64,000 nucleotides of DNA from Streptococcus intermedius SK54 = ATCC 27335. GTDB lineage: Bacteria; Bacillota; Bacilli; Lactobacillales; Streptococcaceae. The notes under the pieces were generated by a model. The model was not told where the DNA came from. It did not search any database and saw nothing but the letters and a program-made list of their open reading frames with translations. Each line of letters begins with the position of its first letter. Position 1 is the stretch's first letter. The position numbers were made by a program, and so were the translations under genes. The stretch is taken from assembly GCF_000413475.1 (NCBI RefSeq), contig NZ_ATFK01000004.1:185900-249899 (forward strand), read 5' to 3'. Positions 38,405 to 48,262 of the stretch are shown in pieces.

Positions 38405-39035
38405 ACTTAGCAAGCAGTTGAGTTTTGGTGAAGAAATTGCCAATGCCGTCACTCATGCTATTGGTGCTGTCATCATGCTAATTTTACTTCCGATTTCTGC
38501 TATTTACAGCTATGAAGAACATGGTATTCTTTCTGCTGTAGGCGTCTCAATTTTTGTCATCAGCTTATTTCTGATGTTTCTTTCTTCAACAATTTACCAT
38601 TCTATGAGCTATGGTTCTACACACAAGTATATCTTGCGAATCATTGATCACTCGATGATTTATATCGCTATCGCTGGAAGCTATACCCCCGTTGTATTGT
38701 CTCTTATGAATAACTGGTTAGGTTACCTTATCATTAGCATTCAATGGGGAACCACCATTTTTGGTATTTTATATAAAATATTTGCTAAAAAAGTTAATGA
38801 AAAATTCAGTTTGGCATTGTATCTTATTATGGGATGGTTAGTGATTCTTATCATCCCCCAAATAATTGGGCAAACAGGACCTATTTTTTGGGGAATGATG
38901 TTAGCCGGAGGACTCTGTTATACTGTCGGCGCAGGATTTTATGCCAAGAAAAAGCCTTATTTCCACATGATTTGGCATCTCTTCATCCTAGCAGCATCTG
39001 CTCTTCAGTATCTTGCAATTGTTTATTTCATGTAA
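38388..39035 (+). CDS. hemolysin III family membrane protein
   Basis: 215-residue seven-TM protein of the HlyIII/PAQR family. Hallmarks: EEIANAVTHAIGA near the N-terminus, SSTIYHSM, RIIDHSMIYIAIAGSYTP, and the C-terminal HMIWHLFILAAS; the His residues form a metal site in PAQR relatives. Haemolytic activity is not implied by the name. GGAGG precedes the ATG inside the DUF1836 gene, so the pair is translationally coupled. Confidence 0.9.
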   Translation: MNQTLKLSKQLSFGEEIANAVTHAIGAVIMLILLPISAIYSYEEHGILSAVGVSIFVISLFLMFLSSTIYHSMSYGSTHKYILRIIDHSMIYIAIAGSYTPVVLSLMNNWLGYLIISIQWGTTIFGILYKIFAKKVNEKFSLALYLIMGWLVILIIPQIIGQTGPIFWGMMLAGGLCYTVGAGFYAKKKPYFHMIWHLFILAASALQYLAIVYFM

Positions 39036-39100
39036 ATGACTCTAAAAGCAATTTATTTTTCTGAAATAGTTCTTCTCAACAGAAGAATTGTTTTTATAAC

Positions 39101-39137
39101 AAAAGCCAAGCTACTTTGAAAAGTAACTTGGCTTTTT
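39101..39137. terminator. bidirectional terminator between hlyIII and the nucleoside operon
   Basis: AAAAGCCAAG...CTT pairs with AAG...CTTGGCTTTT over 16 positions (two mismatches), TGAA loop, T-runs both ways. A smaller TTCTTCT / AGAAGAA hairpin followed by TTTTT lies just before it (39070-39095). Confidence 0.8.
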
Positions 39138-39148
39138 GAAATAGATTA

Positions 39149-40105
39149 TTATTTAGACTTAATATAATTGACACCATCTGCTTTTGGTGCAACAGCTTTT
39201 CCGAAGAAAGCCGCTAATACGACAATAGTTAGTACATATGGCGCAATCTGTAAGTAAACTGCTGGCACGTGTGATAAGAATGGTAATTGACTTCCAATAA
39301 CAGCCAAACTTTGAGATAATCCAAAGAAAAGACTAGAAAGCATGGCGCCGATTGGATTCCATTTACCAAAAATCATAGCAGCCAGTGAAATAAAACCTGG
39401 TCCGATAATTGTTGTTGCTGCAAAATTTACTGAGATAGATTGAGCATAAATTGCACCGCCGATGCCACCAAGGAAACCTGAAATCATCACACCGTAATAA
39501 CGCATGAGATAAACATTGATTCCCAATGTATCAGCTGCTTGTGGGTGCTCCCCTACTGAACGTAAACGAAGTCCAAACTTCGTCTTAAACATAATGAACC
39601 AAGTTAGAAACGCAAATATTACTGCAATATAACCCATTAAACTGGTATGTTTAAAGAAGATATCACCAATGACAGGAATATCCGACAATAGCGGAAAGTT
39701 AAATTTACCAAATGATACTTGGATATTATCCGTTTGTCCTTTGTTATAGAAAGCTTTTACCAAGAAAATTGCTAATGCAGGTGCCATCAAGTTCAGAACG
39801 GTACCACTGACAACGTGATCTGCACGGAAATTAATAGTCGCCACAGCATGAATCAGTGAGAAGATTAACCCCACAATACCACCAACTAAAAGCGACAACC
39901 AAGGAGTCAAATTTCCAAAAGTATTGACAAAGGTAAGGTTGAAGACAACTCCTGAGAATGCGCCCATAACCATAATTCCTTCAAGTCCGACATTGACAAT
40001 CCCAGCATGTTCTGAGAATGCACCACCAATACTGGTAAAGATTAAAGGTGCTGCATAAATGAGCATAGAGGAAACTAACAGACTTAACATTGTTACAAAA
40101 TTCAT
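39149..40105 (-). CDS. nucleoside ABC transporter permease (second)
   Basis: 318-residue permease of the BmpA-type nucleoside ABC importers (NupQ/YufQ-like). About eight to nine TM segments; characteristic GGAFSEHAGIVNVGLEGIMVMGAF near the N-terminus and the coupling-helix region RSVGEHPQAADTLGI. Last gene of the operon, 1 nt after the first permease. With the lipoprotein and ATPase it imports purine or pyrimidine nucleosides. Confidence 0.9.
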   Translation of the reverse strand: MNFVTMLSLLVSSMLIYAAPLIFTSIGGAFSEHAGIVNVGLEGIMVMGAFSGVVFNLTFVNTFGNLTPWLSLLVGGIVGLIFSLIHAVATINFRADHVVSGTVLNLMAPALAIFLVKAFYNKGQTDNIQVSFGKFNFPLLSDIPVIGDIFFKHTSLMGYIAVIFAFLTWFIMFKTKFGLRLRSVGEHPQAADTLGINVYLMRYYGVMISGFLGGIGGAIYAQSISVNFAATTIIGPGFISLAAMIFGKWNPIGAMLSSLFFGLSQSLAVIGSQLPFLSHVPAVYLQIAPYVLTIVVLAAFFGKAVAPKADGVNYIKSK

Positions 40106-40106
40106 C

Positions 40107-41171
40107 TTATTTTCCTCCCTTTACTTTTACTTGTTTTCTTGGTTTGATAAAGTGTTCAATAATGTAATGAATACTTACAAAGAAAATAATAGATGCTGTT
40201 ACAATATTTACCAATTCGGCTGGAATCGTTGCAGCATTCATACCTGGAGCTCCAACTTGAAGTACAGCAAATAAGAAAGCTGCAAAAAGAATACCAATTG
40301 GTGAATTATTTGCAAGAAGGCTGACAGCCATACCATTAAATCCGACAGCAAGAGAACTACCTTGTACATAAACATTTTGGAAAGTTCCAAGGCCTTCAAC
40401 AACCCCTCCGACACCAGCAAGTGCACCTGAAATAATCATTGAAAGAATAATGGTTCTTTTAGCAGACATCCCTGCATATTCACTCGCATTTGGATTTAGT
40501 CCGACAGAGCGAATTTCAAAACCAAGTGTTGTTTTTTTCAGCATGAACCAGATAAGGACAACTGCAATAACTGCAAAGAAGATTCCAATATTCATCCGTG
40601 AATTATTGGTTAACGCTCGCAACCATTCTGTTTGATAAGTTGCATTAGCTCCAACTTTAACGCTTGAGTCAATACTTTGCATAACACTCTTTGGGAAACT
40701 ATGAATCACTGCATTTCCAACATAAAGAACGATGTAGTTCATCATAATAGTTACGATAACTTCACTTGTTCCCAAATAGGCACGAAGAATCCCAGGAATA
40801 GCACCAATAATCCCACCGGCTACTGCTGCAATAACAACTGTCGCAAGAATCATAATAGGACGCGGAAGGTTCGGAAACGAAAGTGCAAACCACCCACTTA
40901 AAATCCAACCTGCTAAGGCTTGTCCTGGTAAACCGACATTAAAGAAACCAGCTCGGCTTGCTACTGCAAACCCAAGCGCAATTAAAATAAGTGGCCCCAT
41001 TGCTCGGAAAATTTCACCAATACTTCGAATAGTACCAAAAGCGGCTTTAAATAGTTCTTCATAGCCCCAGATGGCATCATAGCCAAAAATCCACATAACA
41101 ATGGCACCGAGTAAAATTCCAAGAATAACGGAAATCAAAGGCACCGCAATTTGCTGTGTTCTCTTAGTCAT
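40107..41171 (-). CDS. nucleoside ABC transporter permease (first)
   Basis: 354-residue permease (NupP/YufP-like) with about ten hydrophobic segments. The start MTKRTQQIAVPLISVILG at 41171 follows GGGAG and overlaps the end of the ATPase gene by 8 nt; an in-frame codon 9 residues upstream is less likely. RSVGLNPNASEYAG is the coupling loop, paralogous to the loop in the second permease. Confidence 0.9.
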   Translation of the reverse strand: MTKRTQQIAVPLISVILGILLGAIVMWIFGYDAIWGYEELFKAAFGTIRSIGEIFRAMGPLILIALGFAVASRAGFFNVGLPGQALAGWILSGWFALSFPNLPRPIMILATVVIAAVAGGIIGAIPGILRAYLGTSEVIVTIMMNYIVLYVGNAVIHSFPKSVMQSIDSSVKVGANATYQTEWLRALTNNSRMNIGIFFAVIAVVLIWFMLKKTTLGFEIRSVGLNPNASEYAGMSAKRTIILSMIISGALAGVGGVVEGLGTFQNVYVQGSSLAVGFNGMAVSLLANNSPIGILFAAFLFAVLQVGAPGMNAATIPAELVNIVTASIIFFVSIHYIIEHFIKPRKQVKVKGGK

Positions 41172-42699
41172 TTGAATCTCCCTTCTTAATTTCACCACCG
41201 GCCATCAAGATACCCAACTCTTGTTTGTTCGTTTCAGCTGGAGTGACAATACCTTGAATCTTACCATCATGGATAACAGCGATACGGTCTGAAACGTTCA
41301 GAATTTCATCTAATTCAAAGCTGACAACCAGTACTGCTTTTCCCTTGTCGCGCTCTTCAATCAAACGTTTATGAATATATTCAATCGCTCCAACATCCAA
41401 TCCACGAGTGGGTTGACTAACAATTAAAAGGTCGGGATTTCGATCTATTTCACGAGCAATAATCGCCTTTTGTTGATTCCCTCCTGAAAGAGCAGATGCT
41501 GGGACAGTTTCATTTGCAGCACGAACATCAAATTCTTCCATTAATTTGCGTGCATAAGATGTGATATTATTATAATTCAAGATGCCATTTTTGCTTAATG
41601 GCTCCTTGTAATAAGTTTGCAATGCCATATTTTCAGAAAGCATCATATCCAAGACCAAACCATCGCGATGACGATCTTCTGGTACATGACTAACTTGCAT
41701 CTCAGTAATCTTCCGTGGAGAGAGACCAACGACTTCTTCGCCTTTTATAGTAATACTTCCTGATTTTACTTTTCGAAGGCCTGTGATTGCTTGAATTAGC
41801 TCACTTTGTCCATTTCCATCAATCCCAGCAATTCCAACAATTTCACCAGCTCGCACATCCAAAGATAAGTCCTTAACAGCAGGTATACCTCGATTTTCAT
41901 TAACAACCAAATCTTTAATGGAAAGAATAACTTCTTTAGGGTTAGAAGCTTCTTTTTCTGTTGTAAAGGATACTGAACGACCAACCATCATTTCAGCAAG
42001 ATCTTTATTTGTTGCACCGCCAATCTCAACAGTTTGAATACTCTTACCACGACGAATAACGGTAACACGATCTGAGACCGCACGGATTTCATCCAATTTA
42101 TGCGTAATCAAAATGATGGATTTTCCTTCTTTAACTAGATTTTTCATAATATGTTCTAGTTCTTCAATTTCTGAAGGAGTTAATACTGCTGTTGGTTCAT
42201 CAAAAATCAGGATGTCAGCGCCCCGATATAATGTTTTTAAAATTTCAACGCGCTGTTGTGCACCAACAGAAATATCCTCAACCTTTGCAGTTGGATCCAC
42301 AGCAAGACCATATTTTTCAGATAGTTCCTTGATGTCTTTAATTGCTGCTCGAATGTCCAAAACACCATTTCTTGTTGTTTCACTACCTAGAATAATGTTT
42401 TCAGCAACTGTAAAAGCTTCTACCAACATGAAATGCTGGTGAACCATCCCTATTCCTAAAGATGCTGATTTTGAAGGAGAATCAATCGTCACTGACTTCC
42501 CATTCACAGTAATCTCACCACTTGTTGGTTCAAGCAAGCCTGCCAACATATTCATCAGAGTGGACTTACCCGCTCCGTTTTCTCCTAAAAGTGCATGAAT
42601 TTCACCACGCCTTAGATTAAGATTAATTTTATCATTTGCGACAAATTCACCAAAAATCTTGGTTATCTCATGCATTTCAATGACATTTTCGTGTGCCAT
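41164..42699 (-). CDS. nucleoside ABC transporter ATP-binding protein
   Basis: 511 residues with two fused ABC domains, as in ribose and nucleoside importers. First domain: Walker A GENGAGKST, signature VGAQQRVEIL, Walker B ILIFDEPTAVLTP. Second domain: degenerate Walker A GIDGNGQSE and signature LSGGNQQKAIIAREI with DLLIVSQPTRGLD. It is separated from the upstream lipoprotein gene by a terminator-like hairpin. Confidence 0.94.
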   Translation of the reverse strand: MAHENVIEMHEITKIFGEFVANDKINLNLRRGEIHALLGENGAGKSTLMNMLAGLLEPTSGEITVNGKSVTIDSPSKSASLGIGMVHQHFMLVEAFTVAENIILGSETTRNGVLDIRAAIKDIKELSEKYGLAVDPTAKVEDISVGAQQRVEILKTLYRGADILIFDEPTAVLTPSEIEELEHIMKNLVKEGKSIILITHKLDEIRAVSDRVTVIRRGKSIQTVEIGGATNKDLAEMMVGRSVSFTTEKEASNPKEVILSIKDLVVNENRGIPAVKDLSLDVRAGEIVGIAGIDGNGQSELIQAITGLRKVKSGSITIKGEEVVGLSPRKITEMQVSHVPEDRHRDGLVLDMMLSENMALQTYYKEPLSKNGILNYNNITSYARKLMEEFDVRAANETVPASALSGGNQQKAIIAREIDRNPDLLIVSQPTRGLDVGAIEYIHKRLIEERDKGKAVLVVSFELDEILNVSDRIAVIHDGKIQGIVTPAETNKQELGILMAGGEIKKGDSND

Positions 42700-42787
42700 A
42701 TGATTGATTCCTTTCAGAAATTATTTTATTTCAGTAAAACTCACTAAATTTAGTCAGCTTTACTGAGACAAAAGATGTCTCAATCTC

Positions 42788-42812
42788 AAAAAGCGACCCA
42801 CGAAGGTCGCTT
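42788..42812 (-). terminator. intra-operon terminator after the lipoprotein gene
   Basis: AAGCGACC / GGTCGCTT stem with 6-nt loop followed by TTTTTGA on the minus strand. It probably lowers expression of the ATPase and permeases relative to the binding protein. Confidence 0.75.
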
Positions 42813-42828
42813 CTTGAGTGTTAGGTTA

Positions 42829-43884
42829 TTATTCTGTAGGAACTTTAATGCTTCCGTCAAGGATTTTTGCTTTTGCATCTTCTACGGCTTTTTTAGCTTC
42901 AGCAGATAGATTCTTAGTTGTCAAATCTACACCACCATCTTTCAGACCGTAAGTTGTAGTTTTTCCTCCTGGGAATTTATCTTTTGCTGCTTTGTTGGCA
43001 ATATCTTTCACCGTACCGCCAACTTTTTTCAAAGTAGACGCTAAAACAAAGTTAGATTCTTTACCATCTTTAGATTTGTATTTGCCTTCAGCATTTTGGT
43101 CACGGTCAACACCGAGAACCCAAACTTTTTCAGATTCATTTCTAGTTTCATTGATAGATTTTGCTTCGTTAAATACACCAGCACCAGTACCACCAGCTAC
43201 TTGATAAACAATGTCAGCACCAGCTGCGTATTGAGCGGCTGCAATTGTCTTCCCTTTTGAAGCGTCTCCAAAACTTTCAGCGTATTTCACATCAATCTTG
43301 ATAGAAGGATCAACAGATTTTACACCTGCTGCAAAACCTTTTTCAAAGCGAGTAAGAACAGCCCCTTTAATACCACCAACAAAACCAATCATCTTCGTTT
43401 TAGTTGTTTTAGCTGCAGCTACACCAGCAAGGTAAGCAGCTTCGTTATCTGCAAAGAGTGCAGAAGCTACATTCTTTTGGCCTTTAATTTCATCATCAAT
43501 GATGACATAGTTAATATCAGAGTGATCTTTTGCAGCAGCTTCTACTGCATTACGAAGTGCAAATCCGATACCAAATACTAATTTATAGTTACTAGAAGCA
43601 GCTTGCTCAAGGTTAGTAGCATATTCAGATTCGTTAGTAGATTGGAAATAAGTAAAACCATGGTCTTTCTTCAATCCATTTTCTTTACCCCAAGCTTGCA
43701 AACCTTCCCAAGCTGATTGGTTAAATGACTTATCATCTACACCACCTGTATCTGTAACGATTGCAGCTTTTAAATTTGTCTTTGCACCTTTATTACCTGA
43801 TTTAGATGCACGATTACCACATGCAGCAAGTCCTATTGCTGCGATAGCTACTAGACCAAGGCCTAGCCATTGTTTCTTGTTCAT
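42829..43884 (-). CDS. BmpA-family nucleoside-binding lipoprotein
   Basis: 351-residue solute-binding lipoprotein. The start MNKKQWLGLGLVAIAAIGLAAC at 43884 follows AGGAGG; lipobox LAAC with Cys22. The BmpA/PnrA domain follows (AIVTDTGGVDDKSFNQSAW, FVGGIKGAVLTRFEKGF, YQVAGGTGAGVFNEA). It probably captures nucleosides for the ABC transporter encoded downstream. Upstream lie cdd, deoC and pdp, so uptake and catabolism are co-expressed. Confidence 0.94.
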   Translation of the reverse strand: MNKKQWLGLGLVAIAAIGLAACGNRASKSGNKGAKTNLKAAIVTDTGGVDDKSFNQSAWEGLQAWGKENGLKKDHGFTYFQSTNESEYATNLEQAASSNYKLVFGIGFALRNAVEAAAKDHSDINYVIIDDEIKGQKNVASALFADNEAAYLAGVAAAKTTKTKMIGFVGGIKGAVLTRFEKGFAAGVKSVDPSIKIDVKYAESFGDASKGKTIAAAQYAAGADIVYQVAGGTGAGVFNEAKSINETRNESEKVWVLGVDRDQNAEGKYKSKDGKESNFVLASTLKKVGGTVKDIANKAAKDKFPGGKTTTYGLKDGGVDLTTKNLSAEAKKAVEDAKAKILDGSIKVPTE

Positions 43885-43955
43885 CTCTGAACCTCCTAAA
43901 TAAGATGTGCAACAATGTTGCAAGATTAACTTTGGTCAAACGACCATTTTACCAA

Positions 43956-44345
43956 CTAATCCAAGCCAGTAAAAGAATATGGAAGTAATTCCTTGACCGT
44001 CATCACGACCGTCGATCTATCTTTGGCAACAAGTGTCACCTTTAAATCTTTTGAAAAAAATTCTGCCATTACTTGACGACAAGCACCACACGGAGAGATG
44101 GGGTGTTTGGTTTCACCGTAAACGATTAACTCCTTAAAATCTGTGACACCTTCAGAAACCGCTTTAAAAATAGCTGTTCGTTCTCCGCAATTTGTCAAAC
44201 CAAAACTAGCATTTTCAATATTTACACCTGTAAAAATTTGACCATTTTTAGCTACTAATACAGCTCCAATTGGAAAATGAGAATAAGGAACATAAGCCTT
44301 TTTACTTGTCTCAATGGCTAGATTAATCAACTCAGTAGTCGCCAC
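43956..44345 (-). CDS. cdd: cytidine deaminase
   Basis: 129-residue tetrameric-type cytidine/deoxycytidine deaminase. Active site: [10 protein letters not shown] and [13 protein letters not shown] give the three zinc cysteines and the catalytic Glu. It overlaps the deoC end by 14 nt. It feeds uridine to the phosphorylase of the same operon. Confidence 0.96.
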   Translation of the reverse strand: MATTELINLAIETSKKAYVPYSHFPIGAVLVAKNGQIFTGVNIENASFGLTNCGERTAIFKAVSEGVTDFKELIVYGETKHPISPCGACRQVMAEFFSKDLKVTLVAKDRSTVVMTVKELLPYSFTGLD

Positions 44346-44994
44346 TAGCCTGTTCTCCCTTCATGATGGCTACACCAGAAGAGGTACCGATACGGGTTGC
44401 ACCTGCGTCAACAAATGCAATTGCGTCTTCATACGAACGTGCTCCTCCTGAAGCTTTGACCCCCATCTCTGAACCAACGATTTTTCTCATCAATGCTACA
44501 TCATAGACAGTAGCTCCACCTGTTGAAAATCCCGTTGAAGTTTTCACAAAGTCTGCACCAGCTTTTTTAGCCAATTGACATGCCACAACTTTTTCTTCAT
44601 CTGTCAACAAACAGGTTTCAATAATCACTTTGACAAGTCTATCACCGCTTGCTTCTACCACTGCTGCAATATCCTCTTCTACCAAAACCAGATTTTGAGA
44701 TTTCAAAGCACCAATATTGATGACCATATCCACTTCATCTGCACCATTTTTGATAGCATCTTTCACTTCAAAAGCTTTCACAGCTGGTGTATTTGCTCCT
44801 AAAGGAAAACCAATAACGGTACAGACCTTAACAGTTGTGTCACGTAAACCTTCTGCTGCAAAACTTACCCATGTAGGGTTAACACACACACTGGCAAAAT
44901 CATATTCTTTTGCTTCTTCAATCAATTTTTCAATTTGCTCTTGTTGAGCATCTGGTTTTAAAAGCGTATGATCTATGTATTTATTTAACTTCAT
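44332..44994 (-). CDS. deoC: deoxyribose-phosphate aldolase
   Basis: 220 residues. Splits 2-deoxyribose-5-phosphate into acetaldehyde and glyceraldehyde-3-phosphate. Class I aldolase: the Schiff-base lysine is in [10 protein letters not shown], with a second Lys in [10 protein letters not shown]. It lies 18 nt after pdp and overlaps cdd. Confidence 0.97.
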   Translation of the reverse strand: MKLNKYIDHTLLKPDAQQEQIEKLIEEAKEYDFASVCVNPTWVSFAAEGLRDTTVKVCTVIGFPLGANTPAVKAFEVKDAIKNGADEVDMVINIGALKSQNLVLVEEDIAAVVEASGDRLVKVIIETCLLTDEEKVVACQLAKKAGADFVKTSTGFSTGGATVYDVALMRKIVGSEMGVKASGGARSYEDAIAFVDAGATRIGTSSGVAIMKGEQASGDY

Positions 44995-45012
44995 TTTCGG
45001 TTCTCCTGTAAG

Positions 45013-46290
45013 TTAAGCGATTACTTCGATAATCTCTCGTACTTTTTTCGGCTCATTACTTATTTTAACATTTTTTTTGAATTCTGTAACTAATTCTTGT
45101 GAAATTTTTTCATTTGCATAAATTTTTGCGACAATTTCACCGATTTTGACTGATTCTCCAACTTTCCTTTCAAAAACAATTCCTGTTTCAAAGTCTAATA
45201 CATCCGTTTTCACAGCTCGACCTGCACCTAGCCGCATAGCGAATAAACCAAATTCCATAGCTGGCAATTCAGAAATATAACCTACTTCATCTGCAGTTAC
45301 TTCTACAACGTATTTTGCTGATGAAGAACGATACAAATCTTCTAAATCACCACCTTGTGCAACAACCATGGCTTCAAATTTTTGCAGTGCTGATCCATCA
45401 AATAGATGTTCTCGCACTTCTTTTACAGTTTTTTCAACATTTGCTAAGCCGAGCATAATTTGGCCTAATTCACAAATAAATTCTGTTACATCTTCTCGTC
45501 CTTTTCCTTGCAAGATATCCAAAGCTTCAAGGATTTCCAAACGATTACCAATGCTAGTTCCCAGAGGTTGGCTCATATCAGTAATAACTGCTGTCGTCCT
45601 ACGCCCAACTGCCTTTCCTAAATCAACCATAGTCCGTGCTAGAGCACGCGCATCTTCTAGATTTTTCATAAATGCACCCTCGCCAACTGTCACATCTAGC
45701 AAAATACTATCTGCCCCAGCCGCGATCTTCTTACTCATAACAGAACTTGCAATTAGAGGAATCGTATCGACGGTCGCCGTCACATCACGCAAAGCATAAA
45801 GTAATTTATCAGCTTTCACCAACTGATCCGACTGACCAATAACAGACAGTCCGATATCTTGCACTTGCTCAATAAATTCTTCTTGACTACGCTCAATCTG
45901 AAATCCTTTAATGGATTCTAATTTATCAAGCGTGCCTCCTGTATGACCAAGTCCACGACCGCTCATTTTAGCAACAGGCACTCCAAAACTGGCTACTAAG
46001 GGCACTAAGACAAGTGTCACTTTATCACCCACGCCTCCGGTTGAATGTTTATCAACCTTGACTCCAGAAATAGCTGACAAATCAATTTGCTGGCCTGTCC
46101 CTACCATAGTCATCGTCAAATCAGAAATCTCGCGAGTGCTCATGCCTTTAAAATATACCGCCATTGCAAAAGCTGCCATTTGATAATCTGGTACAGTTCC
46201 AGCAACATACCCCTCAATTAACCACTTGATTTCATCACTGGTTAATTCTAGACCATCCCGCTTTTTCTGAATCACATCAACTGTTCTCAT
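45013..46290 (-). CDS. pdp: pyrimidine-nucleoside phosphorylase
   Basis: 425 residues. Phosphorolyses uridine, thymidine and deoxyuridine. The family motif KVDKHSTGGVGDK is present, with MSGRGLGHTGGTLDKLESI and VGEGAFMK. The start ATG overlaps the methyltransferase stop by 4 nt (ATGA). Confidence 0.96.
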   Translation of the reverse strand: MRTVDVIQKKRDGLELTSDEIKWLIEGYVAGTVPDYQMAAFAMAVYFKGMSTREISDLTMTMVGTGQQIDLSAISGVKVDKHSTGGVGDKVTLVLVPLVASFGVPVAKMSGRGLGHTGGTLDKLESIKGFQIERSQEEFIEQVQDIGLSVIGQSDQLVKADKLLYALRDVTATVDTIPLIASSVMSKKIAAGADSILLDVTVGEGAFMKNLEDARALARTMVDLGKAVGRRTTAVITDMSQPLGTSIGNRLEILEALDILQGKGREDVTEFICELGQIMLGLANVEKTVKEVREHLFDGSALQKFEAMVVAQGGDLEDLYRSSSAKYVVEVTADEVGYISELPAMEFGLFAMRLGAGRAVKTDVLDFETGIVFERKVGESVKIGEIVAKIYANEKISQELVTEFKKNVKISNEPKKVREIIEVIA

Positions 46291-46880
46291 ATTTCCTTCC
46301 TACTTCTAAGAATATAATATCCCTTATCCTTTTTTAGAATTTCGCAGTTTCCGAATACCTCTTCCATCTTAGCTTTTGCACTTGGAGCTCCTTGCTTTTT
46401 TTGAATAACAATTGTCAAGTCTCCATCATCTAGTAAACGCGTATAGCCTCCTGCAATCACCTCATGAACAACCTGTTTTCCAGCTCGAATTGGTGGATTG
46501 CTGATAATATGATGAAATTTCCCTTCTACATTTTGATAAACATTAGATTGAAAAATTGTAGCTATAACCTGATTACGCTCAGCATTTTGGCGAGCTAAAT
46601 CAAGAGCACGCTGATTGATATCAACAAGGGTAGCTTTGACTTCATTAGCCTTGGCTAAAGTAAGCCCTAATGTCCCGTAGCCACAACCAACATCTAATAC
46701 GCTTTCCTCCTTATGAAAATGAAGACACTTTAACAGAGCTTGGCTTCCATAATCAATCATTTTCTTACTAAAGACGCCTGCGTCAGTCAAGAAAGTCATA
46801 TTTTGCCCCAGAAGCTGAACTTTTAATTTGTGGATATCATGTTCTACATCTGGATTTTCTGCGAAATACATTTTAGTCAT
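46287..46880 (-). CDS. RsmC-like class I SAM methyltransferase
   Basis: 197 residues. SAM motif VLDVGCGYGTLGLTLA and the N6/N2-purine-type catalytic motif IISNPPIRAGK; this is the single-domain form of 16S rRNA (guanine) methyltransferase RsmC. It heads the nucleoside operon and overlaps pdp by 4 nt. The ATG is 6 nt after an extended -10 (TGT TAAAAT) without a Shine-Dalgarno, so the whole operon may start as a leaderless mRNA. Confidence 0.88.
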   Translation of the reverse strand: MTKMYFAENPDVEHDIHKLKVQLLGQNMTFLTDAGVFSKKMIDYGSQALLKCLHFHKEESVLDVGCGYGTLGLTLAKANEVKATLVDINQRALDLARQNAERNQVIATIFQSNVYQNVEGKFHHIISNPPIRAGKQVVHEVIAGGYTRLLDDGDLTIVIQKKQGAPSAKAKMEEVFGNCEILKKDKGYYILRSRKEI

Positions 46881-46886
46881 AAAGTT

Positions 46887-46949
46887 ATTTTAACATAAAG
46901 ACCTTTTGTTTGTAAACCGTTTACAATTTTATCGAAAATATGTTATACT
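46887..46949. promoter_or_regulatory. divergent promoters and shared operator, nucleoside operon and coaA
   Basis: Minus-strand promoter: TTTACA (46911-46916), 18 nt, TAAAAT (46887-46892). Plus-strand coaA promoter: TTTACA (46920-46925), 18 nt, TATACT (46944-46949). The perfect palindrome TTGTAAACCGTTTACAA (46910-46926, odd centre C) covers both -35 boxes, so one LacI/GalR-type protein could block both. Confidence 0.65.
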
Positions 46950-46972
46950 ATTTGTCAATTATAGGAGTGAAT

Positions 46973-47893
46973 ATGACGAACGAATTTATCCATTTTGAAA
47001 AAATTAGTCGAAAAACATGGCAAAACTTACATCGCAAAACAACCCCGCCTTTATCCCAAAAAGAGCTAAATTCCATCAAAAGTTTCAATGATAAGATTAG
47101 TCTTCAAGATGTGACAGATGTTTATCTACCTTTAACCAATCTTATCCAAATTTACAAACGCTCAAAAGAAGATTTGGCGTTCTCAAAGGGAATTTTTTTA
47201 CAGAAAGCAAGCAAACGACAACCATTTATCATAGGCGTCTCTGGAAGTGTCGCTGTTGGAAAATCTACTACCAGCCGGCTCTTGCAAATCCTTTTATCTC
47301 GTACATTTTCAAATGCTACTGTCGAACTGGTAACAACAGACGGATTTCTCTATCCAAATGCTTACTTACAGAAACAAAATCTTCTAAAACGTAAAGGTTT
47401 TCCAGAAAGTTATAACATGGAACTACTACTTGACTTTCTTGACAATATCAAAAACGGACAGAATTTCCAAATTCCTGTTTACTCTCACGAAATTTATGAT
47501 ATTGTTCCCGATGAAAAACAGTCTGTGATAGCTGCAGATTTTGTCATCGTTGAAGGTATCAATGTTTTTCAAAATCCGCAAAATGAGCGTCTCTATATGA
47601 CGGATTTCTTTGATTTTTCAATATACGTGGATGCAGAAGTTAAAAATATCGAAACGTGGTATCTAGATCGCTTTAAAAAATTGCTCACTTTAGCTAAAGA
47701 AGATCCAACCAACTATTATCACCCTTTTACTTCTCAACCAGAAAACGAAGTCATGAAATTTGCTCAAAATGTCTGGAAATCAATCAACCTTGTCAATTTA
47801 CAAGATTATATTGAACCAACACGTAACCGAGCTGAAATCATTCTTCATAAAACGGAAAATCATATGATTGATGAAATTTACTTAAAAAAATAA
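46973..47893 (+). CDS. coaA: pantothenate kinase (type I)
   Basis: 306 residues. Phosphorylates pantothenate, the first step of CoA synthesis. The start [16 protein letters not shown] at 46973 follows TAGGAG. P-loop [25 protein letters not shown] and the EGINVF segment identify the bacterial type I enzyme. Divergent from the nucleoside operon across the shared operator. Confidence 0.96.
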   Translation: MTNEFIHFEKISRKTWQNLHRKTTPPLSQKELNSIKSFNDKISLQDVTDVYLPLTNLIQIYKRSKEDLAFSKGIFLQKASKRQPFIIGVSGSVAVGKSTTSRLLQILLSRTFSNATVELVTTDGFLYPNAYLQKQNLLKRKGFPESYNMELLLDFLDNIKNGQNFQIPVYSHEIYDIVPDEKQSVIAADFVIVEGINVFQNPQNERLYMTDFFDFSIYVDAEVKNIETWYLDRFKKLLTLAKEDPTNYYHPFTSQPENEVMKFAQNVWKSINLVNLQDYIEPTRNRAEIILHKTENHMIDEIYLKK

Positions 47894-47899
47894 AAAAGC

Positions 47900-47928
47900 T
47901 TGTCAAATCTTAACTTTTCATATATAAT
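47900..47928 (+). promoter_or_regulatory. rpsT promoter
   Basis: TTGTCA (47900-47905), 17 nt, TATAAT (47923-47928). Confidence 0.8.
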
Positions 47929-47961
47929 TAGATAGTTAGTATATCATTGGAGGTGAAAACA

Positions 47962-48198
47962 TTGGCAAATATTAAATCAGCTATTAAACGCGCTGGATTA
48001 AACGTTAAACAAAACGAAAAAAACTCAGCTCAAAAATCAGCGATGCGTTCTGCAATTAAAGCATTTGAAGCAAATCCTTCTGAAGAACTTTTCCGTGCTG
48101 CGAGTTCAGCTATCGATAAAGCAGAAACTAAAGGTTTGATTCACAAAAATAAGGCAAGTCGCGACAAAGCACGCCTTGCTACAAAACTTGCAAAATAA
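47962..48198 (+). CDS. rpsT: 30S ribosomal protein S20
   Basis: 78 residues from a TTG start at 47962 ([12 protein letters not shown]), preceded by GGAGGTG with a 6-nt gap. A second in-frame TTG five codons earlier lies on the Shine-Dalgarno itself and is rejected. A UUG start is also used for rpsT in E. coli, where it is part of translational autocontrol. Followed by its own terminator. Confidence 0.96.
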   Translation: MANIKSAIKRAGLNVKQNEKNSAQKSAMRSAIKAFEANPSEELFRAASSAIDKAETKGLIHKNKASRDKARLATKLAK

Positions 48199-48211
48199 TC
48201 TTGCATCATAT

Positions 48212-48239
48212 AAAAAGAGCTCGACGGAGCTTTTTTTGT
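48212..48239 (+). terminator. rpsT terminator
   Basis: AAGAGCTC / GAGCTTTT stem, 4-nt loop, followed by seven T. Confidence 0.8.
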
Positions 48240-48262
48240 TGCTGTAAATAGAAAGGTCACAT

